A stretch of 64,000 nt of DNA from Methylophaga nitratireducenticrescens (GTDB lineage Bacteria > Pseudomonadota > Gammaproteobacteria > Nitrosococcales > Methylophagaceae): positions 1,426,001 through 1,490,000 of the forward strand of contig NC_017857.3 of the NCBI RefSeq assembly GCF_000260985.4, written 5' to 3'. Every line of letters begins with the position of its first letter. Position 1 is the stretch's first letter. Made by a program: the position numbers and the translations under genes. This document shows positions 17,725-26,636 of this stretch, one piece after another. The notes beneath the pieces were generated by a model, which was not told the DNA's origin, searched no databases, and was given only the letters and a program-made list of their open reading frames with translations.

Positions 17725-18671
17725 TGCAGCTTTCAATAATAATTGTTAACTGGAATGTCTGTGAGTTGTTAAAAAACTGCTTGCTGTCGGTTTATCAGCA
17801 AACATTATTATCAGCCGATGAGTTTGAGGTGTTTGTTGTTGATAATGCTTCTTCGGATGGCAGCGTCGATATGGTCAAAGAGCTGTTTCCTCAGGTACAT
17901 TTGTTTGCAAATAAGACAAATGTTGGATTTGGCAAAGCAAATGATCAAGTGTTGGCATATTGCAAGTCAGATTATGTGCTATTGCTTAATCCTGATACGG
18001 TGGTGATAGATCATGCTATTGATAAACTACTTTCTCACGCACATTCTATGCCTGATGTTGGCGTTATGGGTTGTCGATTACTAAATCTTGACCATTCACT
18101 ACAACGTTGGACTGGAGGGGCATACCCTTCATTAACTAATGTTGCCCGACATTATTTGTTTCTAGATTTATTGATTCCTGAAAAATGGAGACCTCCTTCG
18201 TTGTATCTGGACAGAGATATTCCAACTGATGTGGAGGTAGACTGGATCTCCGGCGCAGTGATGTTACTGAAAAAGTCTGCTCTGGATGGTTTTATATTCA
18301 ATGAAACTTTTTTCATGTACGGCGAAGATATGGAGTGTTGTCACCGTTTGAAACAAAATGGTTGGCGTATCGTTTATTCTCCAGTTTGCTCGATTATCCA
18401 TATTCAGGGAGCGAGTATGAAAAAGCAGGAAGGTGAGATACTTTTAAGTTCATTAAAAGGGTTACGGTCTTTCTATAGTATGCTGAATAATGGAAAATTT
18501 GTCTGGCTATTGGATTGGATTACATTGACCGGCTTCTTCATTCGGTGGGGGTGTTACTCGGTATTGTCTTTGTTGCGAAGAGGTCGGGGATATAAAGAAA
18601 AAGCCATCTCAAGCTGGCAATATATTCAGATTACCCGAAAAATTATTAAGCAAGAAATGGATACGCAATAA
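17724..18671 (+). CDS. Rhamnosyltransferase-type glycosyltransferase family 2
   Basis: A 315-residue GT2 enzyme starting LSIIIVNWNVCELLKNCL, with the VDNASSDGS loop and the metal-binding segment LLNPDTVV in place of a canonical DxD, a pattern common to dTDP-rhamnosyltransferases (WbbL type). The acceptor region VDWISGAVMLLKKSALDG then FMYGEDMECCHRLKQNGW is well conserved. A C-terminal hydrophobic segment (WLLDWITLTGFFIRWG, about 260-275) may hold it at the membrane. It starts at the last base of the preceding stop codon (TAATG). Confidence 0.88.
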   Translation: MQLSIIIVNWNVCELLKNCLLSVYQQTLLSADEFEVFVVDNASSDGSVDMVKELFPQVHLFANKTNVGFGKANDQVLAYCKSDYVLLLNPDTVVIDHAIDKLLSHAHSMPDVGVMGCRLLNLDHSLQRWTGGAYPSLTNVARHYLFLDLLIPEKWRPPSLYLDRDIPTDVEVDWISGAVMLLKKSALDGFIFNETFFMYGEDMECCHRLKQNGWRIVYSPVCSIIHIQGASMKKQEGEILLSSLKGLRSFYSMLNNGKFVWLLDWITLTGFFIRWGCYSVLSLLRRGRGYKEKAISSWQYIQITRKIIKQEMDTQ

Positions 18672-18727
18672 CATCAGTAAATCATGATTCATTAATCAAA
18701 TGCATGCTAAACGTAGATTGAGGTTTT

Positions 18728-19831
18728 ATGCGGCTAGGGATTGACATACATACTGTTGGAGCAAGGCAAACGGGTAATGAAACATATATTCGTAACCTTA
18801 TAAAGGCAATGCTTGCTTCTGATGAAGGACAACACGAGTATTTTCTATATCAAACTAAAGAGGTTGCGTTGCCTGAGTGGATGTCAAAAGCAACTATCAG
18901 AAAAGTAACGCCACATAATCCTTTATTACGTATACCGTTTGGATTTCCATTGGCACTCAAAAAAGATCAAATTGATGTTGCTCTGTTTCAGTATGTTGTG
19001 CCACCAGTGATGCCGTGTCCTGTCGTGACAATGGTGCATGATATTTCTTTTGAATATTTTCCTGAGTTCTTTAATCCACTATCACGAAAACGAATGCAGC
19101 TTTTGATTCCATTTTCGGCAAGAAAAAGTGCTCATGTTCTCACCGTTTCAGAGTTCTCCAAGCGTCAGATAATAGAAAAATACCGTATACCCGAGGATAA
19201 AATATCGGTGACTTATAATGGGGTTTCTGACATCTTTCGACATGTAACTGATGCTCTCTGGCTGTCACATGTGTTGCAAAAGTTTGGATTGGACCAGCCC
19301 TTTATTCTTGCTGTTGGGAATTTACAACCGCGAAAGAATATTGAAAGATTGGTGCGTGTATACGCACAACTTCGTAAAAAAGACCTTATTCAACATGATT
19401 TGGTCCTCGTTGGACAAATGCACTGGCAAGGGCATGCCATCCTTAATGAAATTCAGAAACATGGTATTGAAAAACATGTAAAAACAACGGGGTATGTCAA
19501 TGATACAGAGCTAGTGGCTCTCTATAATCGAGCAGACGTTTTTGTTTATCCATCTCTTTATGAGGGATTTGGCTTACCGATAATAGAATCAATGGCCTGC
19601 GGTACTCCGGTCATTACCTCCAATGTGAGTTCAATTCCAGAAGTTGCTGGTGAAGCGGCTTTGTTGATTGATCCTGCTAGTGATCAAGAGCTGTCAGATA
19701 GTTTAGTTCGGTTGGTGACAGAAACTAAATTGCAGGATGAATTGATTCAACTCGGCTTTTTACAAGCCAAACGTTTTGACTGGAAAATTACCTCCGAACA
19801 AACAGTATCAATACTTCAAAAGGCAGGATGA
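18728..19831 (+). CDS. Glycosyltransferase family 4 (mannosyltransferase-like)
   Basis: A 367-residue GT-B enzyme. Acceptor domain start [20 protein letters not shown], then [13 protein letters not shown] and a VSEFSKRQI segment; donor domain with [18 protein letters not shown] and [20 protein letters not shown], carrying the EX7E motif. This is the pattern of WbaZ/MtfB-like mannosyltransferases, but the donor cannot be fixed from sequence. A 56-base gap before it is longer than most in this run. The methyltransferase gene follows 3 bases after its stop. Confidence 0.88.
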   Translation: MRLGIDIHTVGARQTGNETYIRNLIKAMLASDEGQHEYFLYQTKEVALPEWMSKATIRKVTPHNPLLRIPFGFPLALKKDQIDVALFQYVVPPVMPCPVVTMVHDISFEYFPEFFNPLSRKRMQLLIPFSARKSAHVLTVSEFSKRQIIEKYRIPEDKISVTYNGVSDIFRHVTDALWLSHVLQKFGLDQPFILAVGNLQPRKNIERLVRVYAQLRKKDLIQHDLVLVGQMHWQGHAILNEIQKHGIEKHVKTTGYVNDTELVALYNRADVFVYPSLYEGFGLPIIESMACGTPVITSNVSSIPEVAGEAALLIDPASDQELSDSLVRLVTETKLQDELIQLGFLQAKRFDWKITSEQTVSILQKAG

Positions 19832-19834
19832 ACG

Positions 19835-20674
19835 ATGGTAGCTTTGAAAACGCTTGAACAGAAGGTGAATGGCTTTGGCACCTTGATTCAAGGTGAAATA
19901 ACCGAGTTGTTTAATTCAACGACCGATGAGTATGCTTTCGAACAAATGGCCGGGAATATTGATAAAACCCGATCTTATATTTTGCCGTTGATCAAACAAT
20001 GCCAAGCGAAAAGTGTACTGGATGTTGGGTGCGGTGTTGGCACTATGGTCAATGAGCTTTTTAAAGAAGGGCTTGATGCATATGGCGTTGATTTAATTAC
20101 GCTTGGTAAATATTGGCAAGAACAAGGTTTTGATCCTGAGCGTTATTTTTTTGTGGATCCATACAACCTGCAATTACCTTTTCAGGATAATACGTTGGAT
20201 TTTGCCTTTACATTAGGTGTGATTGAACACATAGGAACTTCTGATGGTCATGCTGACAGGCTTCCGAATTACCATGAAATTCGTGCAACTTGGCTGAAAG
20301 AAATATACAGAGTGATTAAACCGGGTGGTTATATGCTTATCGGAGGTCCTAATCGTAAATTTCCTGTTGACACAGCCCACGGGCCAGATTCAAAAGCATC
20401 TAAGCTGGAGTTAAAACTCACGAAGTTAAGTGGTGCAACTATACACAAAACCTGGGGAGAAAATTTTTTGTGGGCGTATTCAGATATTGATAACTACCTT
20501 TCTGGATTACCTTATGAAATGCGTGCTCAGAGTGTAAAAGGCTATGTTTATTTTTCAAGGGTTCCAAAACCCTTCCGACTTTTGTCAAAGTGGTATATTG
20601 ATTTTATGCCAAAGTTTATGTTGAAAACCGGCTTCAATCCATGGGTGATGGCGTTAATACAAAAAAATAATTAA
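19835..20674 (+). CDS. Class I SAM-dependent methyltransferase
   Basis: A 279-residue protein with a class I SAM-binding core: motif I VLDVGCGVGTM at about 61-71, an acidic DAYGVDLI end of strand 2, and post-I NTLDFAFTLGVIEHIG, matching the methyltransferase 11 family. There is no membrane segment. Set between a GT4 and a glycosidase gene in the polysaccharide operon, it may methylate a sugar or the chain end, which can act as a termination signal for polymerisation in some O-antigen systems. Target unknown. Confidence 0.83.
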   Translation: MVALKTLEQKVNGFGTLIQGEITELFNSTTDEYAFEQMAGNIDKTRSYILPLIKQCQAKSVLDVGCGVGTMVNELFKEGLDAYGVDLITLGKYWQEQGFDPERYFFVDPYNLQLPFQDNTLDFAFTLGVIEHIGTSDGHADRLPNYHEIRATWLKEIYRVIKPGGYMLIGGPNRKFPVDTAHGPDSKASKLELKLTKLSGATIHKTWGENFLWAYSDIDNYLSGLPYEMRAQSVKGYVYFSRVPKPFRLLSKWYIDFMPKFMLKTGFNPWVMALIQKNN

Positions 20675-20702
20675 ATTAAGCCAGCGATTCCAATTATGAG
20701 GT

Positions 20703-22274
20703 ATGGATATGCTCAATATTATAACCAAATATAGTGCACTACCGAGTCAGACTACTAAGCGTGTGGTGAGTTTTGTTTCAGTCATATTCATTGTGTTGGT
20801 TCACTCAGCGTGCTCTGCAAACGAGACAGCGATACCAGTGACTGTTGAGATTGACGCCTCACAAACGTATCAGATTAACCCTTATTTACTAGGCAGTAAT
20901 TTGCAATGGGTGGATAGAGGTGACGGTATTCTCTTATCTGATGGGGTTACCCCAGATTCTGACGTTATTGATAAAGCAAAAAAAATGGGGGTGAGTGTAC
21001 TTCGCTATCCTGGAGGCTCGTTGGCTGATCTTTATCACTGGAAGGATGGAATGGGTGAGATACAAAACCGAGGCACTAATAAACGCTTTCATGGTGATGG
21101 AGACGACAAGATATTACTGGGGACTGCAGAGTTTTTAAACATAAGTAAAAAGCTTGGCGCCACTCCAATTATCACAGTGAATTTGATTACTGGAACACCG
21201 GAGGAGGCTGCTGATTGGGTAAGAATGACCAATATAGAAAGAGTACGCTATCAAGACGAAATTTTACCAAAAGTGGTTTACTGGGAAATTGGTAATGAAC
21301 CGTATTTGATTGATGATAATCAAAAGCAACTGGCGATTTCACCTAAAGATTTTGCCTCTCGAGCAGATACTTTTATTAGTGCTATGAAGGCTGTTGATCC
21401 GACCATAAAAGTTGGTATTCCTTTGCGCAGTGACAAGTTAGTGGGGGTGCCAGCAACTCCTTTACCTGGCTATAATAAAACGGTACTGGAAGGCGTTACT
21501 GAGCGTATTGATTTTGTCAGCGTCCATAATGCCTACTATCCTTATATCCATGCTGAAGTACCTGAATATAGCCAGATTTATCTGGCCTCAATGGCCGCTG
21601 CCGGGTTGGTTGAAAAAAATTTCCAACAGACTCGACAGGAGGTGAACCAATACCGTTCAGAAGATAATATAAAAATTGCTCTGACTGAATATAACGCCAT
21701 GTTTACATTAAACGGTGGTGAATCTGATGGCTTCATTGCTAGTTGGATGGGGGCGATGTATTTGTCAGATTTATTAATGAATTTGAGTCGAATGCCCGAC
21801 CTTCTAATGGCAAACCATTGGTCACTGATAGGAAATTGGTATTTTGGTGCTATTGGGCTTCAAGGAGAAAAGCGGCCAGCTTTTTATGTGCTAGAAGCTT
21901 TCAATCAAATTATGCGGGGTAAGTTTTTGCAAACAGTGACTTCTTCTCCCGGGTTTAACTCACCTAATGTGGGATTTGCTCCAGCCCAACAAAATGTTTC
22001 GTTTCTAAACAGTGTCAGCACTCTTGATGATAACGTTTTAAGAATACTGATACTGAATAAGCATCCCATGGAAAAAGCGAACGTAAAAATCAATATCCAA
22101 GGTTATACAGGTATAAACACTGTGAAAGCGGATTCATTAACAGTCGATAGTATTTTTCATTACGATACTGCTGAATCGAAGGTCAGGTCGAAAACCATAG
22201 ACACCAGACATTTAAATAACCAAGTTGAATTATCGTTACCACCACATACCTTGAATATAATAACAATAGAGTAG
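20703..22274 (+). CDS. Secreted clan GH-A glycoside hydrolase, arabinofuranosidase-like
   Basis: A 523-residue exported protein. The N-terminus has a signal sequence ending near VLVHSACSAN; the HSAC would be a weak lipobox, so lipoprotein and signal peptidase I products are both possible. The catalytic domain is a clan GH-A barrel: the acid/base motif WEIGNEPYL (Glu near residue 199) and the nucleophile segment ALTEYNAMF (Glu near residue 329) are about 130 residues apart, and a C-terminal beta-sandwich follows, as in GH51-type alpha-L-arabinofuranosidases. It likely trims or cuts the polymer in the periplasm. Family assignment is tentative (GH39 and GH79 are alternatives). Confidence 0.72.
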   Translation: MDMLNIITKYSALPSQTTKRVVSFVSVIFIVLVHSACSANETAIPVTVEIDASQTYQINPYLLGSNLQWVDRGDGILLSDGVTPDSDVIDKAKKMGVSVLRYPGGSLADLYHWKDGMGEIQNRGTNKRFHGDGDDKILLGTAEFLNISKKLGATPIITVNLITGTPEEAADWVRMTNIERVRYQDEILPKVVYWEIGNEPYLIDDNQKQLAISPKDFASRADTFISAMKAVDPTIKVGIPLRSDKLVGVPATPLPGYNKTVLEGVTERIDFVSVHNAYYPYIHAEVPEYSQIYLASMAAAGLVEKNFQQTRQEVNQYRSEDNIKIALTEYNAMFTLNGGESDGFIASWMGAMYLSDLLMNLSRMPDLLMANHWSLIGNWYFGAIGLQGEKRPAFYVLEAFNQIMRGKFLQTVTSSPGFNSPNVGFAPAQQNVSFLNSVSTLDDNVLRILILNKHPMEKANVKINIQGYTGINTVKADSLTVDSIFHYDTAESKVRSKTIDTRHLNNQVELSLPPHTLNIITIE

Positions 22275-22324
22275 GATCGAGCTCTTCTAAAAGAAACCAT
22301 GTTGTCATAATTTAAGGAATAATC

Positions 22325-23491
22325 ATGGCAGAGGATCGAATAAAAAGTGTTGCTATTCTGGGGATACGGGGCCTACCGGCTGCACATGGTGGTTTCGAAA
22401 CCTTTGTAGAATACCTGGTACCTGTACTGGTCAAAAATGGTTGGAAAGTAACGGTTTATTGCCAACATATTGGGACCGGACCTATTTTTACCAGCAAATA
22501 CAAAGGTGTTGAGTTAGTACACATTCCTGTTAAAAACGATACGCCATGGAGCACTATCATTTTTGACTGGAAAGCCACTAGACATGCATGCCGATCTCAA
22601 TCTTTATTGTTGACGTTAGGATACAACACCGGCTTTTTGGCTATTTATTGTCGAATAAAGAAAGTTTATAACGTAATTAATATGGATGGAATCGAATGGA
22701 AGCGCGGTAAATGGTCTTTGCCTATCCGTATTTGGTTTTATCTCAATGAGCGTATTGCTTGTCTCATGGGGGATCATTTAATTGCTGACCATCCTGAAAT
22801 CAAAAAGCATCTTCAAACGCGTGTTAGTGTGGATAAAATTACCATGATTCCTTATGGTGCTGAAAGTGTTGAAACGGCTAAACCGGAAAAATTAAAGCCT
22901 TTTGGTCTGCAAACAAATAACTATGCAGTGGTTATTGCCCGGCTGGAACCGGAAAACTCAATACTGGAAATAGTCCAGGCCTTTTCACAAAAGCCACGAG
23001 ACTATGATCTGGTGATTTTGGGTAATATCTTTCCAGAACAAAATGATTACCACGGTAGAATCAAGCGTGCGTCAAATGACAGAGTCAAATTTCTGGGAGC
23101 AATATATGACCCAGAGGTTGTCCAGTCTTTAAGATACTATTCTCGTGTTTATATTCATGGACATACGGTTGGCGGAACAAATCCATCCCTTGTTGAAGCT
23201 TTGGGTGCAGGATGCTGTATTCTGGCTCACGAAAATGCTTTCAATCGTTGGGTAACTCAAGAGCAGGTGCTTTATTTCAACAATATCAAAGATTGCAGTG
23301 ATAAGTTGGATTTAATCTTTAGAGATGATGAATTAAATACAATGTTGAAATTATCCAGCAGACAGGTTTTTCATAAAATGTTTGAGTGGTTACCGATTTT
23401 GAAACAATATGAAAAGCTATTAGAGATCAAACTAAAATATGCGCTAAATAAATCACTGCTTATAGAAAACTCATCATCAAGCTTGAAGTGA
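22325..23491 (+). CDS. Glycosyltransferase with DUF1972/GT4 architecture
   Basis: A 388-residue GT-B protein whose N-terminus, SVAILGIRGLPAAHGGFETF, is the signature of the DUF1972 family seen in beta-1,4-rhamnosyltransferases such as Cps2T/WchF. The donor half has VVIARLEPENSILEIVQAF and HGHTVGGTNPSLVEALGAG. Members usually transfer rhamnose as the second sugar of a repeat unit. It is the last glycosyltransferase before a 459-base gap and follows the glycosidase gene by 50 bases. Confidence 0.85.
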   Translation: MAEDRIKSVAILGIRGLPAAHGGFETFVEYLVPVLVKNGWKVTVYCQHIGTGPIFTSKYKGVELVHIPVKNDTPWSTIIFDWKATRHACRSQSLLLTLGYNTGFLAIYCRIKKVYNVINMDGIEWKRGKWSLPIRIWFYLNERIACLMGDHLIADHPEIKKHLQTRVSVDKITMIPYGAESVETAKPEKLKPFGLQTNNYAVVIARLEPENSILEIVQAFSQKPRDYDLVILGNIFPEQNDYHGRIKRASNDRVKFLGAIYDPEVVQSLRYYSRVYIHGHTVGGTNPSLVEALGAGCCILAHENAFNRWVTQEQVLYFNNIKDCSDKLDLIFRDDELNTMLKLSSRQVFHKMFEWLPILKQYEKLLEIKLKYALNKSLLIENSSSSLK

Positions 23492-23950
23492 ATAATAAAT
23501 GACGATTATTGATAAATTAAGCACTACCCGCTTGAATACTATCACTAATGTCTTAAACCAAACATGCAACTGTTTACTTAGCGATTTTCGTTACGAAGCT
23601 TTTGAAATTTCATGATAAGTAAACAAATGATAGTTATTTTGTTGCATTGGGCAAATTAATGCGACTTGGATATCTTGTTCTGAAGGTTTTAATTTATCAG
23701 GTAGTTTTATATCCAACGAAATCCTTCAACGACCCAAAAACAGGGCAGAAAAAACACATTTAAGTACATAAACCATTAACCCCAAAAAGATCTGGCTAAA
23801 GGAGCCTCAGAAAGATTTATGCTAAGCCACAATTTTACAGAAATCATGGTTTTTTCTATGGGCCAATCACATTGATTACGACTTAACTATGATAGTACTT
23901 AAGACTATTTGTCGATTGAATTGTATTCTTAATGGAGTCGCAAGCTTTAG
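23492..23950. other. 459-bp intergenic region before the wecG-exosortase-prsT unit
   Basis: AT-rich non-coding region. It holds a perfect 10-base inverted repeat, TGTTTACTTA at 23571-23580 and TAAGTAAACA at 23616-23625, 35 bases apart. No terminator with a U-tract and no convincing promoter hexamers were found. The length and the separate character of the next three genes suggest that a new transcription unit begins here. Confidence 0.5.
23571..23625. repeat. 10-bp perfect inverted repeat, possible operator
   Basis: TGTTTACTTA (23571-23580) and TAAGTAAACA (23616-23625) are perfect reverse complements with a 35-base spacer. They could be two half-sites of a looping regulator or a hairpin in the 3' region of the glycosyltransferase transcript. 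They are not followed by a T-run, so an intrinsic terminator is unlikely. Confidence 0.4.
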
Positions 23951-25054
23951 ATGAAAAAATTTCATTCACCGGTCTGGTGTGTGGCGGGTTTGCCGTTTCA
24001 CCAAATGACAATCGAACAAGCTGTAAATTATTTATATTGGTCAATAGAACATAAACACCGTTGTTTCTTATCGACGCCCAACCTCAATTTTGCTGCCACT
24101 TCGCAGTTTGATCCTGATTTTTATAAGTCGGTAATTCAAAGTGATCTAGTGGTTGTGGACGGTATTTCATTACTCCTAACAGCTAAGCTACTCAATATTC
24201 CCATACCAGAAAGAGTTGCTGGCTCAGATATTTTTGCCCGATTATCTGAACAAGTATTATCCCCAAAAATTAAAGTGTTTTTTTTGGGTGGTGAGCCTGG
24301 TATTGCTGAAAAGGCCCATCAGCAGCTAAATAAAAGCAGCCAAGGAATGATAAGCTGCGGCTTTTATGATCCTGGATTTGTTTCGGTGGAAGAAATGTCC
24401 AATGATTCAATTATCGAGAAAATCAATAATAGTGATCCAGACTTTCTAGTGGTGGCGCTTGGTGCCAAAAAAGGACAACAATGGATCTTGCGTAATCAGA
24501 CGAAGCTAAATGCAACAGTTATTTCTCATCTTGGCGCGGTAATAAATTTTGTTGCGGGACATGTAAAGCGTGCCCCCGAAAAATGGCAACGTTATGGATT
24601 AGAGTGGTTATGGCGAATCAGACAGGAGCCAAAACTTCTAAAGCGATATTTTTTTGATGCGATCACTTACTCCAGACTATTACTGACTCAAATTATTCCC
24701 CTTTACTGGTATTCACGTTATTTAACCCAAAAGGTTACCTCTCATGATTATCAGACAGAAGTCAGATTTAGCCAGGGTGAGCAGTTGATTGTCTATCTGT
24801 CTGGTTGTGTCGAAGGCGAGTATTTGGATCAATTAGACGAGATTTTTGATGATGTATTGGATAAGCAAGTTCCTGATGTAATTATAAATGTTACTGATCT
24901 TAAGTTAATTGGTGCTGATATAGTGGGACGGCTTTTATTCTTGCAAGGGTATCTGGAACGTCAAGGTCGAGGTTTGAGTTTACAAGGGATTTCTGAAAAA
25001 TTGCAGCGTATATTGCGCTTTAGTGGTGTTTTAAATCGATTCAAGTTAATCTGA
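23951..25054 (+). CDS. WecG/TagA/CpsF glycosyltransferase fused to a C-terminal STAS domain
   Basis: A 367-residue two-domain protein. Residues about 1-240 are a GT26 (WecG/TagA) enzyme: the TPNLNFA region, VVDGISLLLTAKL, RVAGSDIFARL and FFLGGEPGIAEKA, then PDFLVVALGAKKGQQWI. These enzymes add N-acetylmannosamine-type sugars to undecaprenyl-diphosphate-linked acceptors. After a basic amphipathic link (about 240-265) residues 268-367 look like a STAS domain (LIVYLSG, DVIINVTDLKLIGADIVGRLL, LSLQGISEKLQRILRFSG). The usual phosphoacceptor Ser position reads GAD. Wild-type GT26 proteins end near 245 residues, so the extension is a real addition, not a frameshift. Confidence 0.82.
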   Translation: MKKFHSPVWCVAGLPFHQMTIEQAVNYLYWSIEHKHRCFLSTPNLNFAATSQFDPDFYKSVIQSDLVVVDGISLLLTAKLLNIPIPERVAGSDIFARLSEQVLSPKIKVFFLGGEPGIAEKAHQQLNKSSQGMISCGFYDPGFVSVEEMSNDSIIEKINNSDPDFLVVALGAKKGQQWILRNQTKLNATVISHLGAVINFVAGHVKRAPEKWQRYGLEWLWRIRQEPKLLKRYFFDAITYSRLLLTQIIPLYWYSRYLTQKVTSHDYQTEVRFSQGEQLIVYLSGCVEGEYLDQLDEIFDDVLDKQVPDVIINVTDLKLIGADIVGRLLFLQGYLERQGRGLSLQGISEKLQRILRFSGVLNRFKLI

Positions 25055-25093
25055 CATTATAAGTAATGAATCGCATATGAATGGAGGCCAAGG

Positions 25094-26620
25094 TTGTTAA
25101 ACATTAAAATGGTAGGGATGTTTATCCTTGCACTCGCGATAGCGATAATTGCTTATTGGGCAGGGCTTGCCGAGGCTGTTTCAAGATGGAGCAACCAGGA
25201 AGAATACAGTCATGGCTTTTTAATCCCTCTGGTCACGCTTTTTATTCTATGGGAAAAACGTAATTTAATTAATGCTGCAAAAGGCCCCCCACTGTGGTCT
25301 GGGGTCTTCGTGATACTCATTGCCATAATTATTTTTATTGTGGGCGAAATCAGCGCGCTGTTTTTACTTATTCAATACTCCTTTGTAATGATTCTGCTTG
25401 GGCTTTCGATGGTCACCGTTGGCAAAGCGACTAAATATACCTTTGCTCCAATATTGTTACTTTTATTTGCGATTCCCTTACCCTACGTTATAGAAGTCGT
25501 TCTTACCGCCAAGCTTCAGTTATTTTCTTCGTGGTTAGGTGTTCAGGTCATTCGGTTATTCCAAATCCCGGTGTTTCTGGAAGGCAATATTATCGATCTT
25601 GGCGTTTATCAGCTTCAGGTCGTGGAAGCCTGTAGTGGACTACGTTATCTCTTCCCGTTAATGAGTCTGGGTTTTATTGCTGCGTATTTTTATCAAGCAG
25701 CATTCTGGAAGCGTGCAACCATTTTTCTGATGACGATTCCAATTACCATTTTGATGAATAGTTTCCGGATCGGTGCTATAGGCGTGATGGTTGATAATTG
25801 GGGCATCTCAATGGCAGAAGGTTTTCTGCATGACTTTGAGGGCTGGATTATCTTTATGGCCTGCGCCGCTTTGCTTTTCTTACTGGTGGTCTTTCTAGAG
25901 AAAATTGCACCCAGTCGAAAAACGCTGTCGCAGCTTTTTGGTGTAGTGGATCATGCACCAGCCAATAAAATGTTCAGTGGGGATTCGCTGGTGTATTCCT
26001 ACAAACCATTTATTGTTGTTCTGATTCTTCTGATTGCGGCTTTATTTTCTACTAAATTCTTTGATAATCGTGTTGAAGAAATTCCAGAACATCAGGAATT
26101 CATTAGTTTCCCATTGCAATTTACGGGTTGGATTGGACAGCATGAAAAATTAGATGAGCGTGTGGTGGATAAGCTGGGCATGACAGATTATCTGTTTGTA
26201 AACTTCACCGGTATGGATAGTAGTATTGTTAACCTTTATGTGGCTTATTACGAAACTCAGCGCAAAGGGCAATCTCCACATTCACCACGAGTATGTATTC
26301 CAGGGGGCGGCTGGGAGATTGCAGATTTTCGTCGAACTGAAGTCATGGGGGAGCCAATTAACCGCGTTATTATTAAAAATGGCGATCAGGAACAGTTGGT
26401 TTATTACTGGTTCCAGGGCCGTGGTCGACAGATTGCCAATGAATATTTGAATAAGTGGTTTTTATTCAAAGATGCATTATTAGAAAACAGAACAGATGGC
26501 GCATTGGTTCGTTATGTCACGCCTGTGCATCCGGGCGAGAGTCATCAGGAGGCTGATGCCAGAATCCAATTGCTTATGCAGAGTACCTCACCCGAAATCA
26601 AACGTTATCTTGCAGAATAA
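25094..26620 (+). CDS. Exosortase fused to EpsI domain
   Basis: A 508-residue protein. Residues about 1-280 form a polytopic exosortase with the expected triad: Cys180 in VVEACSGLRYLFPLMSLG, Arg225 in MNSFRIGAIG and His246 in GFLHDFEGW. After a further membrane helix (about 305-318) a periplasmic EpsI domain (DUF3485) runs to the end, with CIPGGGWEI and YYWFQGRGR segments. Exosortases process C-terminal PEP-CTERM-type sorting signals on exported proteins. The start is a TTG at 25094 with a strong GGAGG at 25083-25087; the next in-frame ATG (25109) has no such site. No substrate with a sorting signal is in the window. XrtA and XrtD types both carry this fusion. Confidence 0.88.
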   Translation: MLNIKMVGMFILALAIAIIAYWAGLAEAVSRWSNQEEYSHGFLIPLVTLFILWEKRNLINAAKGPPLWSGVFVILIAIIIFIVGEISALFLLIQYSFVMILLGLSMVTVGKATKYTFAPILLLLFAIPLPYVIEVVLTAKLQLFSSWLGVQVIRLFQIPVFLEGNIIDLGVYQLQVVEACSGLRYLFPLMSLGFIAAYFYQAAFWKRATIFLMTIPITILMNSFRIGAIGVMVDNWGISMAEGFLHDFEGWIIFMACAALLFLLVVFLEKIAPSRKTLSQLFGVVDHAPANKMFSGDSLVYSYKPFIVVLILLIAALFSTKFFDNRVEEIPEHQEFISFPLQFTGWIGQHEKLDERVVDKLGMTDYLFVNFTGMDSSIVNLYVAYYETQRKGQSPHSPRVCIPGGGWEIADFRRTEVMGEPINRVIIKNGDQEQLVYYWFQGRGRQIANEYLNKWFLFKDALLENRTDGALVRYVTPVHPGESHQEADARIQLLMQSTSPEIKRYLAE

Positions 26621-26636
26621 GTTTAGGAATATGGAT

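Noticed and set aside
26496-26636. Longer N-terminus for the PrsT-like protein
   Set aside because: The upstream frame lies in the exosortase gene; a lipoprotein signal and ribosome binding site fit the ATG at 26637.
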